A DNA stretch of 64,000 nucleotides from Devosia sp. 66-14 (GCA_001899085.1 MKVB01000002.1:745324-809323), one strand, 5' to 3'. Positions 43,365 through 52,287 are shown, numbered from the stretch's first letter. The notes: generated from the letters alone by a model not told the origin. Program-made: numbers and translations.

Positions 43365-44288
43365 ATGCCCAAACCGGCCCTGACCGCCGCGGCTTCCGCC
43401 GCTCCGCTGCCCCAGTTGCAGGCGGCCGGCAAGCGGCTTGCCACCACGCCGAACCGCATGGGCTGGCTGCAGCCGACGCCGGGCGACGCGCCAGTGGCGA
43501 CGATCCGGCAGCGGCTGCGCGAACACGGCTATGTCTGGCTCAAGGGGTTTCTGCCGCCCGACGAGGTGCGGGGGTTTCGCGCCCAGGTGTTCGGGCATCT
43601 CAATGCGGCAGGGTTCGTCGCCGACCCGCTGGCGGGCACGGCGAGCGGCAGCGCCGGCGACAAGGAACTGGCCAACCGGCGGCTGATGGAGTTCGTCCGT
43701 TCGGCCCGTTACGAGGCGTTCTGCATGCACCCGCGGCTGTGGCAGTTCATGGACGAGCTGCTGGAGGGGCTGAGCTACCTGCATAAGCGCAAGATCATGC
43801 GCTACACCCTGCCGGCAACGCCGCAGGTGACGCCGGCGCATTACGACCTGGTCTATCTGCGCGGCGGCACCGACCGGATCGTCACCGCCTGGATCCCGAT
43901 CGGCGATGTGCCGGTGGAAATGGGCGGGCTGGTCTATCTCGAGGGCTCGCACGCCCTGGGGGTGAAGATGGAGGCCGAGTTCCGGGCGCTCAACGCCACG
44001 CTGTCGCCCGAAGAGCGGATCAACGCCTACAACAAGAACATGACCGATGGCGGCTATGTCAGCAAAGACCTGCCCGACATGGCTGACAAGTTCGATGCCC
44101 GCTGGCTGGTGGCCGATTACGAGGCGGGCGACGTGATGCTGCACAGCCCCTACATGATCCACGCTTCGACGATGAACGAGGACCGCGAGGGCCGCATCCG
44201 GCTCTCCACCGATATCCGCTACCAGAACGTCACCGACGAGATCGACGCCCGCTGGGCCAACCACTGGACGCTCGACGACATGCTGTGA
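43365..44288 (+). CDS. Phytanoyl-CoA dioxygenase (PhyH) family Fe(II)/2-oxoglutarate oxygenase
   Basis: The 307-residue protein has the iron-binding H159-x-D161 pair in PAHYDLVYLRGG, a distal histidine at 260 or 266 (DVMLHSPYMIHAS) and the 2-oxoglutarate arginine near 278-280 (REGRIRLSTDIRY). ATG 43365 was preferred over TTG 43356, which would be too close to the AGGGA sequence. It is a stand-alone gene controlled presumably by the divergent AraC regulator. Bacterial members hydroxylate small molecules such as amino acids, ectoine or siderophore parts; the substrate here is not known. Confidence 0.88.
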   Translation: MPKPALTAAASAAPLPQLQAAGKRLATTPNRMGWLQPTPGDAPVATIRQRLREHGYVWLKGFLPPDEVRGFRAQVFGHLNAAGFVADPLAGTASGSAGDKELANRRLMEFVRSARYEAFCMHPRLWQFMDELLEGLSYLHKRKIMRYTLPATPQVTPAHYDLVYLRGGTDRIVTAWIPIGDVPVEMGGLVYLEGSHALGVKMEAEFRALNATLSPEERINAYNKNMTDGGYVSKDLPDMADKFDARWLVADYEAGDVMLHSPYMIHASTMNEDREGRIRLSTDIRYQNVTDEIDARWANHWTLDDML

Positions 44289-44343
44289 GGGGAGTTCCAG
44301 AGACGGGGCAACGGCTGACCCGTAGCAGTTGCCCCATCCGCGA

Positions 44344-44423
44344 TGTCATCCCTGCGAAAGCAGGGACCCAGCTCGCAGCCCGCGCAGGTGGATAGCTGGG
44401 TCCCTGCTTTCGCAGGGATGACA
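44344..44423. repeat. 80-bp REP-like palindrome, copy 5
   Basis: Perfect 27-bp arms with a 26-bp loop. It lies between the convergent PhyH gene and the efflux operon, a typical site for REP-like elements. Confidence 0.95.
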
Positions 44424-44475
44424 CGCGGTGGGGAGGCGAATTGGTGGGCCATCTCGTCGCTGCCGGTAGCCCGCA

Positions 44476-45675
44476 TCAGCCGGCGCTCAGTGCTTCCGTC
44501 GGGGCCAGGCGGGCGGCGCGGATGGCCGGGTAGAGTCCGGCAACCGCGCCGATCAGCAGCGTTGCGGCCATGCCGCCGAGCGGCACCCAGGCCGGGATAT
44601 CGACCGGCCAGCCCTGCAGCCGCGCATAGCCCATGGTCACCAGCGCGCCGATGACGACGCCGCAGCCGCCGCCGAGCAGCGACAGCAGCAGCGCCTCGCC
44701 CAGGAACTGCAGGCGGATATGGCCGCGCGTCGCTCCCTGCGAGCGGCGGAGGCCGATCTCGGCGCGTCGCTCCAGCACGCCGATCACCATGGTGTTGGCG
44801 ACGCCGATGCCGCCCACCAGCAGCGCCACCGCGCCGAGCCCGAGCAACAGCCCGGTGAAGGCGAGGTCGGCGGCGGCCTCGGCGGCCAGCGCATCGGAGG
44901 GGCGCGATATGTCGACTTCGTTGGGCGCTTCGGGGTTGGCGGTGGGAGCGAGGATGCCGCGCACGGTTTCCACTGCGGCGGGCGCGGCGCGGACATAGAG
45001 CGTGGTGATGTCGCCGTCGAAATCGAGATAGCGCTCGCCGGCCGGCCAGCCGATCAGGACGCTGAGATCGAGCATGGGCACCAGCGACACCGGCGCGAGG
45101 ATGCCGACCACGGTGAACCAGCGGCCACCCAGCCAGACCGGCTGGCCGATCAGCCCGCGGCCGATGCCGAGCCGGGTGGCGGCGCGGGCCCCGAGCACCA
45201 CCGCGGGGTAGCGCGCCGTGGCTTCGTTCAGCCAGGCGCCGGCAGCGACCGTGGCGCCTAGGGTTTCGAGCAGGTCGAGCCGCGCCGCATAGACGGCGAG
45301 GCCGCCGGACTGGCTCGCCGGGATGCGGTTGCTGCGATAGATCCTCGCATCGGCCAGGGCGCCGATGGCGCTCACTCGTTCGACCTCGGGGATGCGGCCG
45401 AGCATGGCGACGGATTCGGGCGGCATGGTCGCGGCTTCGCCGAACAGCGAGGTGCCAGGGCTGGCGCTCAGGAGGTTGGTGCCGAGCTCTTGCAGCAACT
45501 GGTTCAGCTGGGCGCGGCTCGAGGTGGAAATGCCGACCACCGCGATCATGGCGGCAATGCCGATGGCGATGCCCAGCGCCGAGAGCACGACCCGCAGCGG
45601 CCGGGCCTTGAGCCCATAGGCGGCGAGGCGGAGGATATCGATGGGAAGCAGCCTGGCCGGCTGCAGCGGGCTCAT
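44476..45675 (-). CDS. MacB-like ABC transporter permease (FtsX domain)
   Basis: The 399-residue protein has an N-terminal membrane segment (VVLSALGIAIGIAAMIAVVG), a periplasmic MacB-PCD domain of about 200 residues, then three membrane segments forming an FtsX domain (GLGAVALLVGGIGVANTMVIGVLERRAEIGLRRSQGA-type pattern). It overlaps its ATPase gene by ATGA. With the ATPase and the adaptor it would act as a tripartite-like efflux or lipoprotein/peptide export pump. It is the last gene of the operon. Confidence 0.92.
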   Translation of the reverse strand: MSPLQPARLLPIDILRLAAYGLKARPLRVVLSALGIAIGIAAMIAVVGISTSSRAQLNQLLQELGTNLLSASPGTSLFGEAATMPPESVAMLGRIPEVERVSAIGALADARIYRSNRIPASQSGGLAVYAARLDLLETLGATVAAGAWLNEATARYPAVVLGARAATRLGIGRGLIGQPVWLGGRWFTVVGILAPVSLVPMLDLSVLIGWPAGERYLDFDGDITTLYVRAAPAAVETVRGILAPTANPEAPNEVDISRPSDALAAEAAADLAFTGLLLGLGAVALLVGGIGVANTMVIGVLERRAEIGLRRSQGATRGHIRLQFLGEALLLSLLGGGCGVVIGALVTMGYARLQGWPVDIPAWVPLGGMAATLLIGAVAGLYPAIRAARLAPTEALSAG

Positions 45676-46358
45676 GGTTCGGCTCGCCTGAGGTCTTCGA
45701 CCAGTCGCCCGTCGCGCATCGCCGCCTGCCGGTCGAAGCGGGCGGCGAGATCGCGATCATGGGTGATCACCACCACGGCGGTGCCGGCGCGGTGGAGCCC
45801 GAGCAGCAGCTGCACCACGCCTTCGCCCGATGTGCTGTCGAGCGCGCCGGTGGGCTCGTCGGCCAGCAGCAGCAGCGGCCGGCGCGCCAGGGCGCGGGCG
45901 ATGGCGGTGCGTTGCTTCTCGCCGCCCGAGAGCTGGTGTGGACGATGCTCGAGCCGATGCGCCAGCCCGACCTCGGCCAGCGCGGCTGCCGCCCGCTCGC
46001 GCCGTTCGCCGAGCGCGGTGCCGGTGTAGAGCAGGCCGTCGGCGACATTGTCGAGCGCCGAGACGCCGGGTGACAGGTGGAAATGTTGGAACACGAAGCC
46101 GATGCGACGCGCACGCAGGGCCGAGAGCTGGCTGTCGTTCAGCGCTTCGACGGCCAGCCCGTCGATCGCCACGGTGCCGGCGCTGGCGCGATCGAGCGTG
46201 CCGATGATGTTGAGCATGGTGGATTTGCCCGAGCCGGACGGCCCGACAATGGCAACCAGTTCGCCGCGCGCGATCTCGAGGCTGACATCGCGCAAGGCAA
46301 AGACGCCGCCGGGAAAGGCGCGGCTGACGTTTTCGAGTGAGACGATCGGCTGGCTCAT
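45672..46358 (-). CDS. MacB/LolD-type ABC transporter ATP-binding protein
   Basis: The 228-residue ATPase has Walker A GPSGSGKST near 40, Q-loop in FVFQHFHLSP, signature LSGGEKQR and Walker B LLLADEPTGALD, with the switch histidine in VITHDRD. LSGGEKQR and DEPTGALD are typical for MacB/LolD-like mechanotransmitters. Overlaps of 4 bp tie it to both the adaptor and permease genes. It powers the FtsX-type permease encoded next to it. Confidence 0.93.
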   Translation of the reverse strand: MSQPIVSLENVSRAFPGGVFALRDVSLEIARGELVAIVGPSGSGKSTMLNIIGTLDRASAGTVAIDGLAVEALNDSQLSALRARRIGFVFQHFHLSPGVSALDNVADGLLYTGTALGERRERAAAALAEVGLAHRLEHRPHQLSGGEKQRTAIARALARRPLLLLADEPTGALDSTSGEGVVQLLLGLHRAGTAVVVITHDRDLAARFDRQAAMRDGRLVEDLRRAEP

Positions 46359-47830
46359 CCGGGCACGCTGACCCGGTCGCCGGCGGCGATGCCGTCGCCG
46401 CCGACCTCGACGCGGCCGGCGGCGAACAGCCCGGTCTCGACCGGGACGAGCCGCGTCCCGGCACTATCGACACGCTCGACCGCAAAGCCGCCCTCGGGGC
46501 GCGCCAGCAGCGCCGCGACCGGCACCGAGAGCACGCCGTCGCGGCGCTCGCTGACGAAATCGACATCGACCGAGGCGACTTCGAGCCCCTCGAGCGCCGC
46601 CTGGTCGGCGATCGTCACCGTGACCTCGATATTGCCGTCCTGCACCACCGAGCCGACCTCGGAGATGGTGCCCGCCACCCGGCGATCATCAGGCAGCGTG
46701 ATGGTGACGGCTCGCCCCACCGCGGCCAGCGCCTGGTCGGCGACGGCGAGCGGTACCGTCACCAGCTTGGTGGTCGACGAATAGTCGAGGATCGAGCTGC
46801 GTTCGGCCGAGGCGGCGAGCAGGGTTTCGCCGATCGCGGCGTCATGCGCGGCGACATGCACCGGCCCCTCCGAGATCACCAGCTGGCTGACCCCGACACT
46901 GCCGGTGACCGGCAGGCCGGAGGCGCCCTGCCAGGCCCGAACCTGCTCGGCGAGCGGTCCGGTATAGCCGAGGGCGGCGAGGTTATCGGCCAGCTGCACG
47001 ATATCGGCGTCGTCGTCGGCCCGGGCGAGCAGCGCCCTGTGAGTCTCGCCCAGCGCATCGCGCTTCACCGTGGCGTCGGCAATGGCGACGCGGGCCGTGA
47101 CGGCGTCGAGCCCTGCGGAAGCGAGGTCGCGGGTGAGGGAGCGGATGGCGGCGGCGAGCGCAGCGCGGGCCCGGGCGAGTTCGGTCTCGGCGGCGGCGAT
47201 CCCGGCGCTCGGCGTCAGCTCGGCGGCCGAGAGCTGCTTCACCCGCGCAAGCTTGGCCGCGGCGAGCGTCACCGCGCTGTTCAGTTCGACGAATTCGGGG
47301 AGGGCAGGGGTGCTCGAGCCGGCGTCGGCGCGCCGTGCCTCGAGCTCGGCGCGGCGCACTTCGGCATCGGCGCGGCGCCGGGTTTCGAGTTCCACCGTGA
47401 GGTCCGCCGCAGCCAGGGCGGCCTCGCTCTGTTCGAGCTCGACCCATACCGGGGCGGCAGCGCCTGCATCGAAGCGGAGCGTGCGGTGCTGCGGAGCGCT
47501 GCCGTAGAACAGGATGGCCGGCTGGCCGTCGAGCCGGTAAAGCGGCTCGCCACGCGTCACGATGGCGCCGACCGGGGCCAGCGCCGTCACCATGGCCGAG
47601 GCGCCCGCCAGCGTCGGGCGCAATGCAGTGAGCTCGCTGTAGCCGAGCGTGCCGGTGACGGTCTTGCTGTCGACCAGCGCGCCCAGGGTGACCTCGGCCG
47701 TCGCGATGGGCGCCAGGGTCGGTGCGGCCGCTGGAGGTGCCGGCTGCAACCAGACGAAGCCCGCAATCGCGACGGCCCCGGCGGCCACCGCAATGGCGCC
47801 GCCGGAAAGGATGGGGCGGAGCTTGATCAT
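46355..47830 (-). CDS. Periplasmic adaptor with embedded peptidoglycan-binding domain
   Basis: The 491-residue protein has one N-terminal membrane anchor (GGAIAVAAGAVAIAGFVWLQ), an HlyD-type scaffold with an Ala/Glu-rich coiled coil at about 120-245, and within it a PG_binding_1-like segment near 280-315 (QLADNLAALGYTGPLAEQVR, then AWQGASGLPVTG), followed by LVISEGPVHVAAHDAAIGE. This arrangement of adaptor plus peptidoglycan-binding domain is typical of actinobacterial MacB systems. It overlaps both neighbours by 4 bp. It would link the pump to the cell wall. Confidence 0.88.
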   Translation of the reverse strand: MIKLRPILSGGAIAVAAGAVAIAGFVWLQPAPPAAAPTLAPIATAEVTLGALVDSKTVTGTLGYSELTALRPTLAGASAMVTALAPVGAIVTRGEPLYRLDGQPAILFYGSAPQHRTLRFDAGAAAPVWVELEQSEAALAAADLTVELETRRRADAEVRRAELEARRADAGSSTPALPEFVELNSAVTLAAAKLARVKQLSAAELTPSAGIAAAETELARARAALAAAIRSLTRDLASAGLDAVTARVAIADATVKRDALGETHRALLARADDDADIVQLADNLAALGYTGPLAEQVRAWQGASGLPVTGSVGVSQLVISEGPVHVAAHDAAIGETLLAASAERSSILDYSSTTKLVTVPLAVADQALAAVGRAVTITLPDDRRVAGTISEVGSVVQDGNIEVTVTIADQAALEGLEVASVDVDFVSERRDGVLSVPVAALLARPEGGFAVERVDSAGTRLVPVETGLFAAGRVEVGGDGIAAGDRVSVPG

Positions 47831-48297
47831 CCGCCGATCATGATCCGGGCGCCGCGACCCAGCTCGCGGCAGGCGGTCATCGCCGCCTTGAGCCTGGGAT
47901 CGTCCGGGCCGGCGCTGACCTTGCTCACGTCGAAGCGGCCATCGGCAGCAGGATCGGGAAAGCTCGGCACGCCATGCTCGCGCACGCACTGGGCGAGTTG
48001 GAGCAGCCCATCGAGCTGTTCGGGGGTGACGCCGTCCTCGCCAAGGCCGGCCGGCGCCAGCGCGCGGCAGGCGGTCGCGGCCTTGTCGAAGCGGGCGGCG
48101 CTGCCAGGGATGACGAGGAAGCGCATGCCTTCGCCCGGCGTCGGATCGGGGAACTCGGCATAGCCGTTGTCGCGCATGCACTTGCTGTAGGCGAGGGCGG
48201 CATCGTCGGTGTCGGCCGGCTGCTGCGCCAGGGCGGCCACCGGCGCAACCAGCAACAGGCCGGCGGTGAGGAGGGGGAGGAAAGTCTGGGTGAGCAT
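47827..48297 (-). CDS. Secreted protein with two Cys-Met/Val-Arg repeats, part of the efflux operon
   Basis: The 156-residue protein has a signal peptide (cleavage near ALA-QQP, residue 25) and two internal repeats: KCMRDNGYAEFPDPTPG...FDKAATACRAL and QCVREHGVPSFPDPAADG...LKAAMTACREL. Each repeat has a first Cys and a second Cys, so two disulfides are likely. Proteins of this type commonly accompany the adaptor, MacB and two-component genes in Streptomyces. It overlaps the adaptor gene by ATGA. A sensor-accessory or substrate-binding role is possible, but none is established. Confidence 0.75.
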   Translation of the reverse strand: MLTQTFLPLLTAGLLLVAPVAALAQQPADTDDAALAYSKCMRDNGYAEFPDPTPGEGMRFLVIPGSAARFDKAATACRALAPAGLGEDGVTPEQLDGLLQLAQCVREHGVPSFPDPAADGRFDVSKVSAGPDDPRLKAAMTACRELGRGARIMIGG

Positions 48298-48342
48298 CGT
48301 CGCGTCTCCGTCGTTGGGTGAGACGGCAGTACGAGATGCGGC

Positions 48343-48359
48343 ATTAGGTGGGTGTTAGA
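48343..48359. promoter_or_regulatory. Tandem TTAG repeats, candidate response-regulator site
   Basis: TTAG at 48344-48347 and 48355-48358 are 11 bp apart, as at 50315-50332. The site lies in the 113-bp gap ahead of the secreted protein and efflux genes. One-turn spacing of direct repeats suits OmpR-family regulators, so the operon's regulator may bind here. Confidence 0.5.
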
Positions 48360-48410
48360 AGCTTGTCTCAGTCCACCACTGCGCGTTCAGCATGTGGCCG
48401 AAGCCTGGAG

Positions 48411-49622
48411 CTACGCCGCCGGAAACCGTACCCGCACCGTGAGCCCGCCGCCCTCGCGTGGCATGGCTTCGACCTCGCCGCCATGGGTGTGGGCGACGGA
48501 GCGGACGATCGAGAGGCCGAGGCCGGCGCCGCGGGCGATGGGCGAGCGGGTGGCGCCGGCGAGGCGATCGGTGGCGGCGAGGCGGCGGAATGGTTCGAAC
48601 AGGCCCGGCACTTCGTGGGCCGGCACGATGGGGCCGGTGTTTTCGACAACCAGTTCGACGCTGTTCCCGCTCGGCGCGGTGTGGACGCTCACCCAGCCGT
48701 TCTCAGGAATATTGTACTGGATGGCGTTCTCGATGAGGTTCTGGAGCAATCGCTCGATGAGGAAGGCATCGCCCATGATCGTGCCGGGGCCGAACGCGGT
48801 GCCGAGCCTGACAGCCACCCGATCGGCGATGGGGGTGAGTTCGGCCGCCACATGGCGGGCAATCTCGCCCAGTTCGACCGGGTGAAGCTCGGCCGCCCGC
48901 TGCTCGCTGCCGGCCAGGGTCAGCAGCCCGTCGGTCAGCTTTTCGTGGCGCTGGTTGACGGCGAGCAGCGTCGTGCCGAGCTGGCGCAGCTTGTCATTGT
49001 CCGCCGCCTCGAGCAGCGCCACTTCGATCAGGGTGCGGGTGATGGTGAGCGGGGTGCGCAGCTCATGGCTGGCATTGGCGATGAAGCGGCGCTGGCTGTC
49101 GAAGGAGCGGTCGAGCCGCTCCAGCATGGCATCGAGGGTATCGGCGAGATCCTTGATCTCGTCATTGGGGCCGGCGAGGGCGATCCGCTCGTGGAGACTG
49201 CGATCGGCGACGCGCCGGGCCGTGGCCGTGATATCGCGCAGCGGCCGCAGCGCCTGGCCCGCCACCAGCCAGCCGATGACGCCGGCCAGGATGGTGAGAA
49301 AGCCGACCAGCGCCAGCGACACCATCAGCATGGTGTCGAGGGTGTTGAGCCGAGCCTGGCGGACCAGCACGCTGACGCGGTCGGCCTGGTCCATCAGGTC
49401 GCGCGGCGGCAGCACGCCCGGCGCGCCCAGCTGCCCCTCGGCAGTGGGGGCGGCATCGTTGACCAGCCGGATGCTGAACTGCCGATCCAGCACCACGCCC
49501 AGATAGAGGTAGACGGCGACGATCAGCGCCACCCCGGCGACGAAGAAGGCGCCGGCATAGAGCAGGCTCAGCCGGGTGCGGATGGTCCAGGGAAAGCCGA
49601 GCAGCGTCAGCAGGCGCTTCAT
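48411..49622 (-). CDS. Membrane sensor histidine kinase with HAMP domain
   Basis: The 403-residue kinase has two membrane segments (about 17-40 and 135-160) around a short periplasmic loop, a HAMP linker, a phosphoacceptor helix with RRFIANASHELRTPLTI (His near 186), and an ATPase domain (LLQNLIENAIQYN, GAGLGLSIV). The linker RIALAGPNDEIKDLADTLDA and the NQRHEKLTDGLLTLAGSE block resemble actinobacterial sensors more than typical alphaproteobacterial ones. It overlaps the response regulator gene by 4 bp and should phosphorylate it in response to an envelope signal. Confidence 0.9.
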   Translation of the reverse strand: MKRLLTLLGFPWTIRTRLSLLYAGAFFVAGVALIVAVYLYLGVVLDRQFSIRLVNDAAPTAEGQLGAPGVLPPRDLMDQADRVSVLVRQARLNTLDTMLMVSLALVGFLTILAGVIGWLVAGQALRPLRDITATARRVADRSLHERIALAGPNDEIKDLADTLDAMLERLDRSFDSQRRFIANASHELRTPLTITRTLIEVALLEAADNDKLRQLGTTLLAVNQRHEKLTDGLLTLAGSEQRAAELHPVELGEIARHVAAELTPIADRVAVRLGTAFGPGTIMGDAFLIERLLQNLIENAIQYNIPENGWVSVHTAPSGNSVELVVENTGPIVPAHEVPGLFEPFRRLAATDRLAGATRSPIARGAGLGLSIVRSVAHTHGGEVEAMPREGGGLTVRVRFPAA

Positions 49623-50284
49623 TGGAGCCGATACCCCACGCCCTGTACGGTTTCGATCAGCTGCGGCTCGCCGAGTTTCCGGCGCAGGTTCATCATGGTG
49701 AAGCGCACCACGCCCGAGAACGGATCGATCTGCTCGTCCCAGGCCTTCTCGAGCAGCTGCTCGGCCGAGACGACGCCGCCATCGGCGCGCAGCAGCTCCT
49801 CGAGCACGGCGAACTCCTTTTTCGACAGTTCCACCGGCTGGCCGCCGCGCAGCACGATGCGGCGGTGCACGTCCAGGCGAAGGCCGGAGCGTTCGAGCAC
49901 TGGCGGAATGGCCGGCCGGGCCCGGCGCGCCAGCGCCTGCACGCGGGCCACAAGCTCGGCAAAGGCGAAGGGCTTGGTGAGGTAATCGTCGGCGCCGAGC
50001 CCGAGCCCGGCCACTCGCTGCGCCACGGCGGTGGCGGCGGTGAGCATCAGGATGCGGGTGGGCGACTGGGTCTCGACCAGCACGGCACAGACCTCGTCGC
50101 CCGAGACCAGCGGAATATCGCGGTCGAGCACCAGCACGTCATAATCGTTGACCAGGGCGCGATCGAGCCCGGCCGCCCCGTCATAGGCGACATCCACCGC
50201 CATGGCGTGGAGCCGCAGACCTGCGGCGATCGAATCCGCCAGCTGCCGCTCATCTTCAACCACCAACACGCGCAAGCCCGGCAC
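49619..50284 (-). CDS. OmpR-family response regulator
   Basis: The 221-residue regulator has a receiver domain with acidic residues E10-D11, phosphoacceptor Asp54 (VLDRDIPLVSGDEVC) and the conserved Lys in YLTKPF, and a winged-helix C-terminal domain (about 130-220; ELSKKEFAVLEELLRADGG, VVRFTMMNLRRKLGE, GVGYRL). The VLDRDIP-SGDEVC pattern is the one usual in Actinobacteria. It is first in the six-gene operon with kinase, secreted protein, adaptor and pump. Tandem TTAG repeats upstream suggest autoregulation. Confidence 0.92.
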   Translation of the reverse strand: MPGLRVLVVEDERQLADSIAAGLRLHAMAVDVAYDGAAGLDRALVNDYDVLVLDRDIPLVSGDEVCAVLVETQSPTRILMLTAATAVAQRVAGLGLGADDYLTKPFAFAELVARVQALARRARPAIPPVLERSGLRLDVHRRIVLRGGQPVELSKKEFAVLEELLRADGGVVSAEQLLEKAWDEQIDPFSGVVRFTMMNLRRKLGEPQLIETVQGVGYRLQ

Positions 50285-50314
50285 CTCCAGCGGTCCGATG
50301 CTAGCGGGCGCCGT

Positions 50315-50332
50315 GTTAGGGCCGCGTTAGGG
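50315..50332. promoter_or_regulatory. Tandem GTTAGGG repeats, candidate response-regulator site
   Basis: Two GTTAGGG copies (50315-50321, 50326-50332) start 11 bp apart, one helical turn, just upstream of the response regulator gene. OmpR-family proteins bind such direct repeats, so autoregulation is plausible. The same TTAG spacing recurs at 48343-48359. Confidence 0.6.
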
Positions 50333-50486
50333 GACCGCCATCGGTATATGATAACGGGGGGCGTGGTGGCGACGCCAGCGTCGGCGCGGGAGCGCGTAGC
50401 CCGGCGAAGTTTCGCGGCAACCAAAACCGTGCTCGCGAGTTACGCCCGATGGGCGCGACCCTTTCGGGCGGGCCTTGGGGTGGGGA

Positions 50487-52040
50487 ATGCACAACTCGGA
50501 CAATTTCGACGCATCGCTCAGCGATGATGGACGCTACCGTCTGCTGGTGGAAGCGATCAGCGACTACGCCATCTACATGCTCGATCCCACCGGGATCGTC
50601 ACCAACTGGAATCTGGGGGCGCAGCGCTTCAAGGGCTATCAGCCGCGCGAGATCATCGGCAGGAATTTCGAGCTGTTCTACACCGACGCCGACCGGGCGG
50701 TGGGCCAGCCGGCCACCAATCTTCGGCGCGCCGCCGACGAGGGACGCTTCGAGGACGAAGGCTGGCGCATCCGCAAGGATGGCAGCCGGTTCTGGGCCCA
50801 TGTGGTGATCGACCGCATCCTCGATCCCGGCGGCAAGCTGGTCGGCTTCGCCAAGATCACGCGCGACCTGACCGAGCGCCACGAGGCGCAGCAGAACCTG
50901 GAGCGCGCCCGCGAGGCGCTGTTCCAATCGCAGAAGATGGAATCGATCGGCCAGCTCACCGGTGGGGTGGCGCATGATTTCAACAACCTGCTGATGGCGG
51001 TGATCGGCAGCCTCGAAATCGTGCAGCGGCGGATGACGGCCGACCCGGCGATCACCCCATTCGTCGAGAACGCCCTCAAGGGGGCGCGCCGCGGCGCCGT
51101 GCTGACCCAGCGCATGCTGGCCTTCGCGCGGCGGCAGGAACTGAAGATGGGGCCGGTCGATCTCAAGTCCACGGTGGCGGGCATGACCGACCTGCTGGAT
51201 CGCTCGCTGGGCCCGACTATCCTCGTGACGAGTGAATTTCCCGACGATCTGCCGGCGGTCCGCACCGACACGGCGCAACTGGAGACCGCCATCCTCAACC
51301 TGGTGGTCAACGCGCGCGACGCCATGCCGGATGGCGGCGCCATCCGGATCGCGGCGCGGCACGAGGCCAGGGCCGATCGGCCGGGGAATTATGTGGTGCT
51401 GAGAGTGGTCGACGAAGGAGAAGGCATGGACGAAGCGACGCTGGCCAAGGCGACCGAGCCGTTTTTCACTACCAAGGGCGTCGGCAAGGGCACCGGGCTC
51501 GGCCTGTCCATGGTGCACGGCCTCGTCGAACAGTCGGGCGGCTTTCTCGAACTGGCGAGTGCGCCGGGCCGCGGCACGACGGCGGCGATCTGGCTGCCGG
51601 TGACGCTCGACGAGGGCGAAGCGGCGGTGGCCGCCGAGCCGCCGGTCGATGCACGGCAGGGCCTGCGGGTACTGGCGGTGGATGACGATGCGCTGGTGCT
51701 GCTCAACACCGTGGCGATGCTGGAAGAGCTCGGCCATACCGTGATGGAGGCCCATTCCGGCGCGGCGGCGCTCGCAGTGCTCGGGCAGCAGCCGGTCGAC
51801 CTCCTGATCACCGACCAGGGCATGCCGCAGATGACCGGGGCGGAACTGGCCGAGGCGGTGCGCATCACCTGGCCGGAACTGCCGATCATCGTCGCGACGG
51901 GCTATGCCGAGCTGTCGGACCGACGGGCGGCGGCGCTGCCGCGGCTGGCCAAGCCGTTCAGCCAGGAGGACCTGGCATCGGTGATCGCCAGCACGGTCGG
52001 CGCCGTGCCGAAGCCCGCCGGCATCGAAACGGCGGCCTAG
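50487..52040 (+). CDS. Soluble hybrid histidine kinase: PAS, kinase core, receiver
   Basis: The 517-residue protein has an N-terminal PAS domain (about 15-130; YAIYMLDPTGIVTNWNLGAQ, IIGRNFELFYT), a short coiled coil, a phosphoacceptor helix with LTGGVAHDFNNLL (His near 162), an ATPase domain (NLVVNARDAMPDGG, GKGTGLGLSMV) and a C-terminal receiver (about 395-510; VDDDALVLLN, Asp near 442 in LLITDQGMP). There are no membrane segments, so it senses a cytoplasmic cue. TTG 50475 is an alternative start. It is divergent from the two-component efflux operon. Its output partner is not visible here. Confidence 0.9.
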   Translation: MHNSDNFDASLSDDGRYRLLVEAISDYAIYMLDPTGIVTNWNLGAQRFKGYQPREIIGRNFELFYTDADRAVGQPATNLRRAADEGRFEDEGWRIRKDGSRFWAHVVIDRILDPGGKLVGFAKITRDLTERHEAQQNLERAREALFQSQKMESIGQLTGGVAHDFNNLLMAVIGSLEIVQRRMTADPAITPFVENALKGARRGAVLTQRMLAFARRQELKMGPVDLKSTVAGMTDLLDRSLGPTILVTSEFPDDLPAVRTDTAQLETAILNLVVNARDAMPDGGAIRIAARHEARADRPGNYVVLRVVDEGEGMDEATLAKATEPFFTTKGVGKGTGLGLSMVHGLVEQSGGFLELASAPGRGTTAAIWLPVTLDEGEAAVAAEPPVDARQGLRVLAVDDDALVLLNTVAMLEELGHTVMEAHSGAAALAVLGQQPVDLLITDQGMPQMTGAELAEAVRITWPELPIIVATGYAELSDRRAAALPRLAKPFSQEDLASVIASTVGAVPKPAGIETAA

Positions 52041-52095
52041 CTTTCGGAGGGCGGATGTGCGCCGGTAACGGCGCGGGTTTCCATATTTGGGGGAT

Positions 52096-52287
52096 ATGGT
52101 GGACGTTGTTCCATGGCTACTGATCGCGTTCAACATAAGCGGCGCGGCGATCATGGTGAAATGGGGGCTGCCCAGGGACGTGCCGTTGCTCGGCCGTGAG
52201 GATGCCGACCCGCTGTTCGGCTATGTCGGGCTGGTGATGTTCGTCACCAGCATCGCGACGCGCGTGGCGCTGACCGTCGCCGGCTGA
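52096..52287 (+). CDS. Small membrane protein of unknown function
   Basis: This 63-residue protein has two predicted membrane segments (VVPWLLIAFNISGAAIMV and LFGYVGLVMFVTSIATRVAL) joined by a short charged loop with LGREDADP. It has a GGGGGAT ribosome-binding stretch before ATG 52096. Similar leader sequence precedes the porin gene at 53242. No family was recognised. Confidence 0.6.
   Translation: MVDVVPWLLIAFNISGAAIMVKWGLPRDVPLLGREDADPLFGYVGLVMFVTSIATRVALTVAG

Noticed and set aside
46337..48163. 608-codon open frame on the plus strand across the adaptor gene
   Set aside because: It is antisense to the adaptor and lacks any domain signature.
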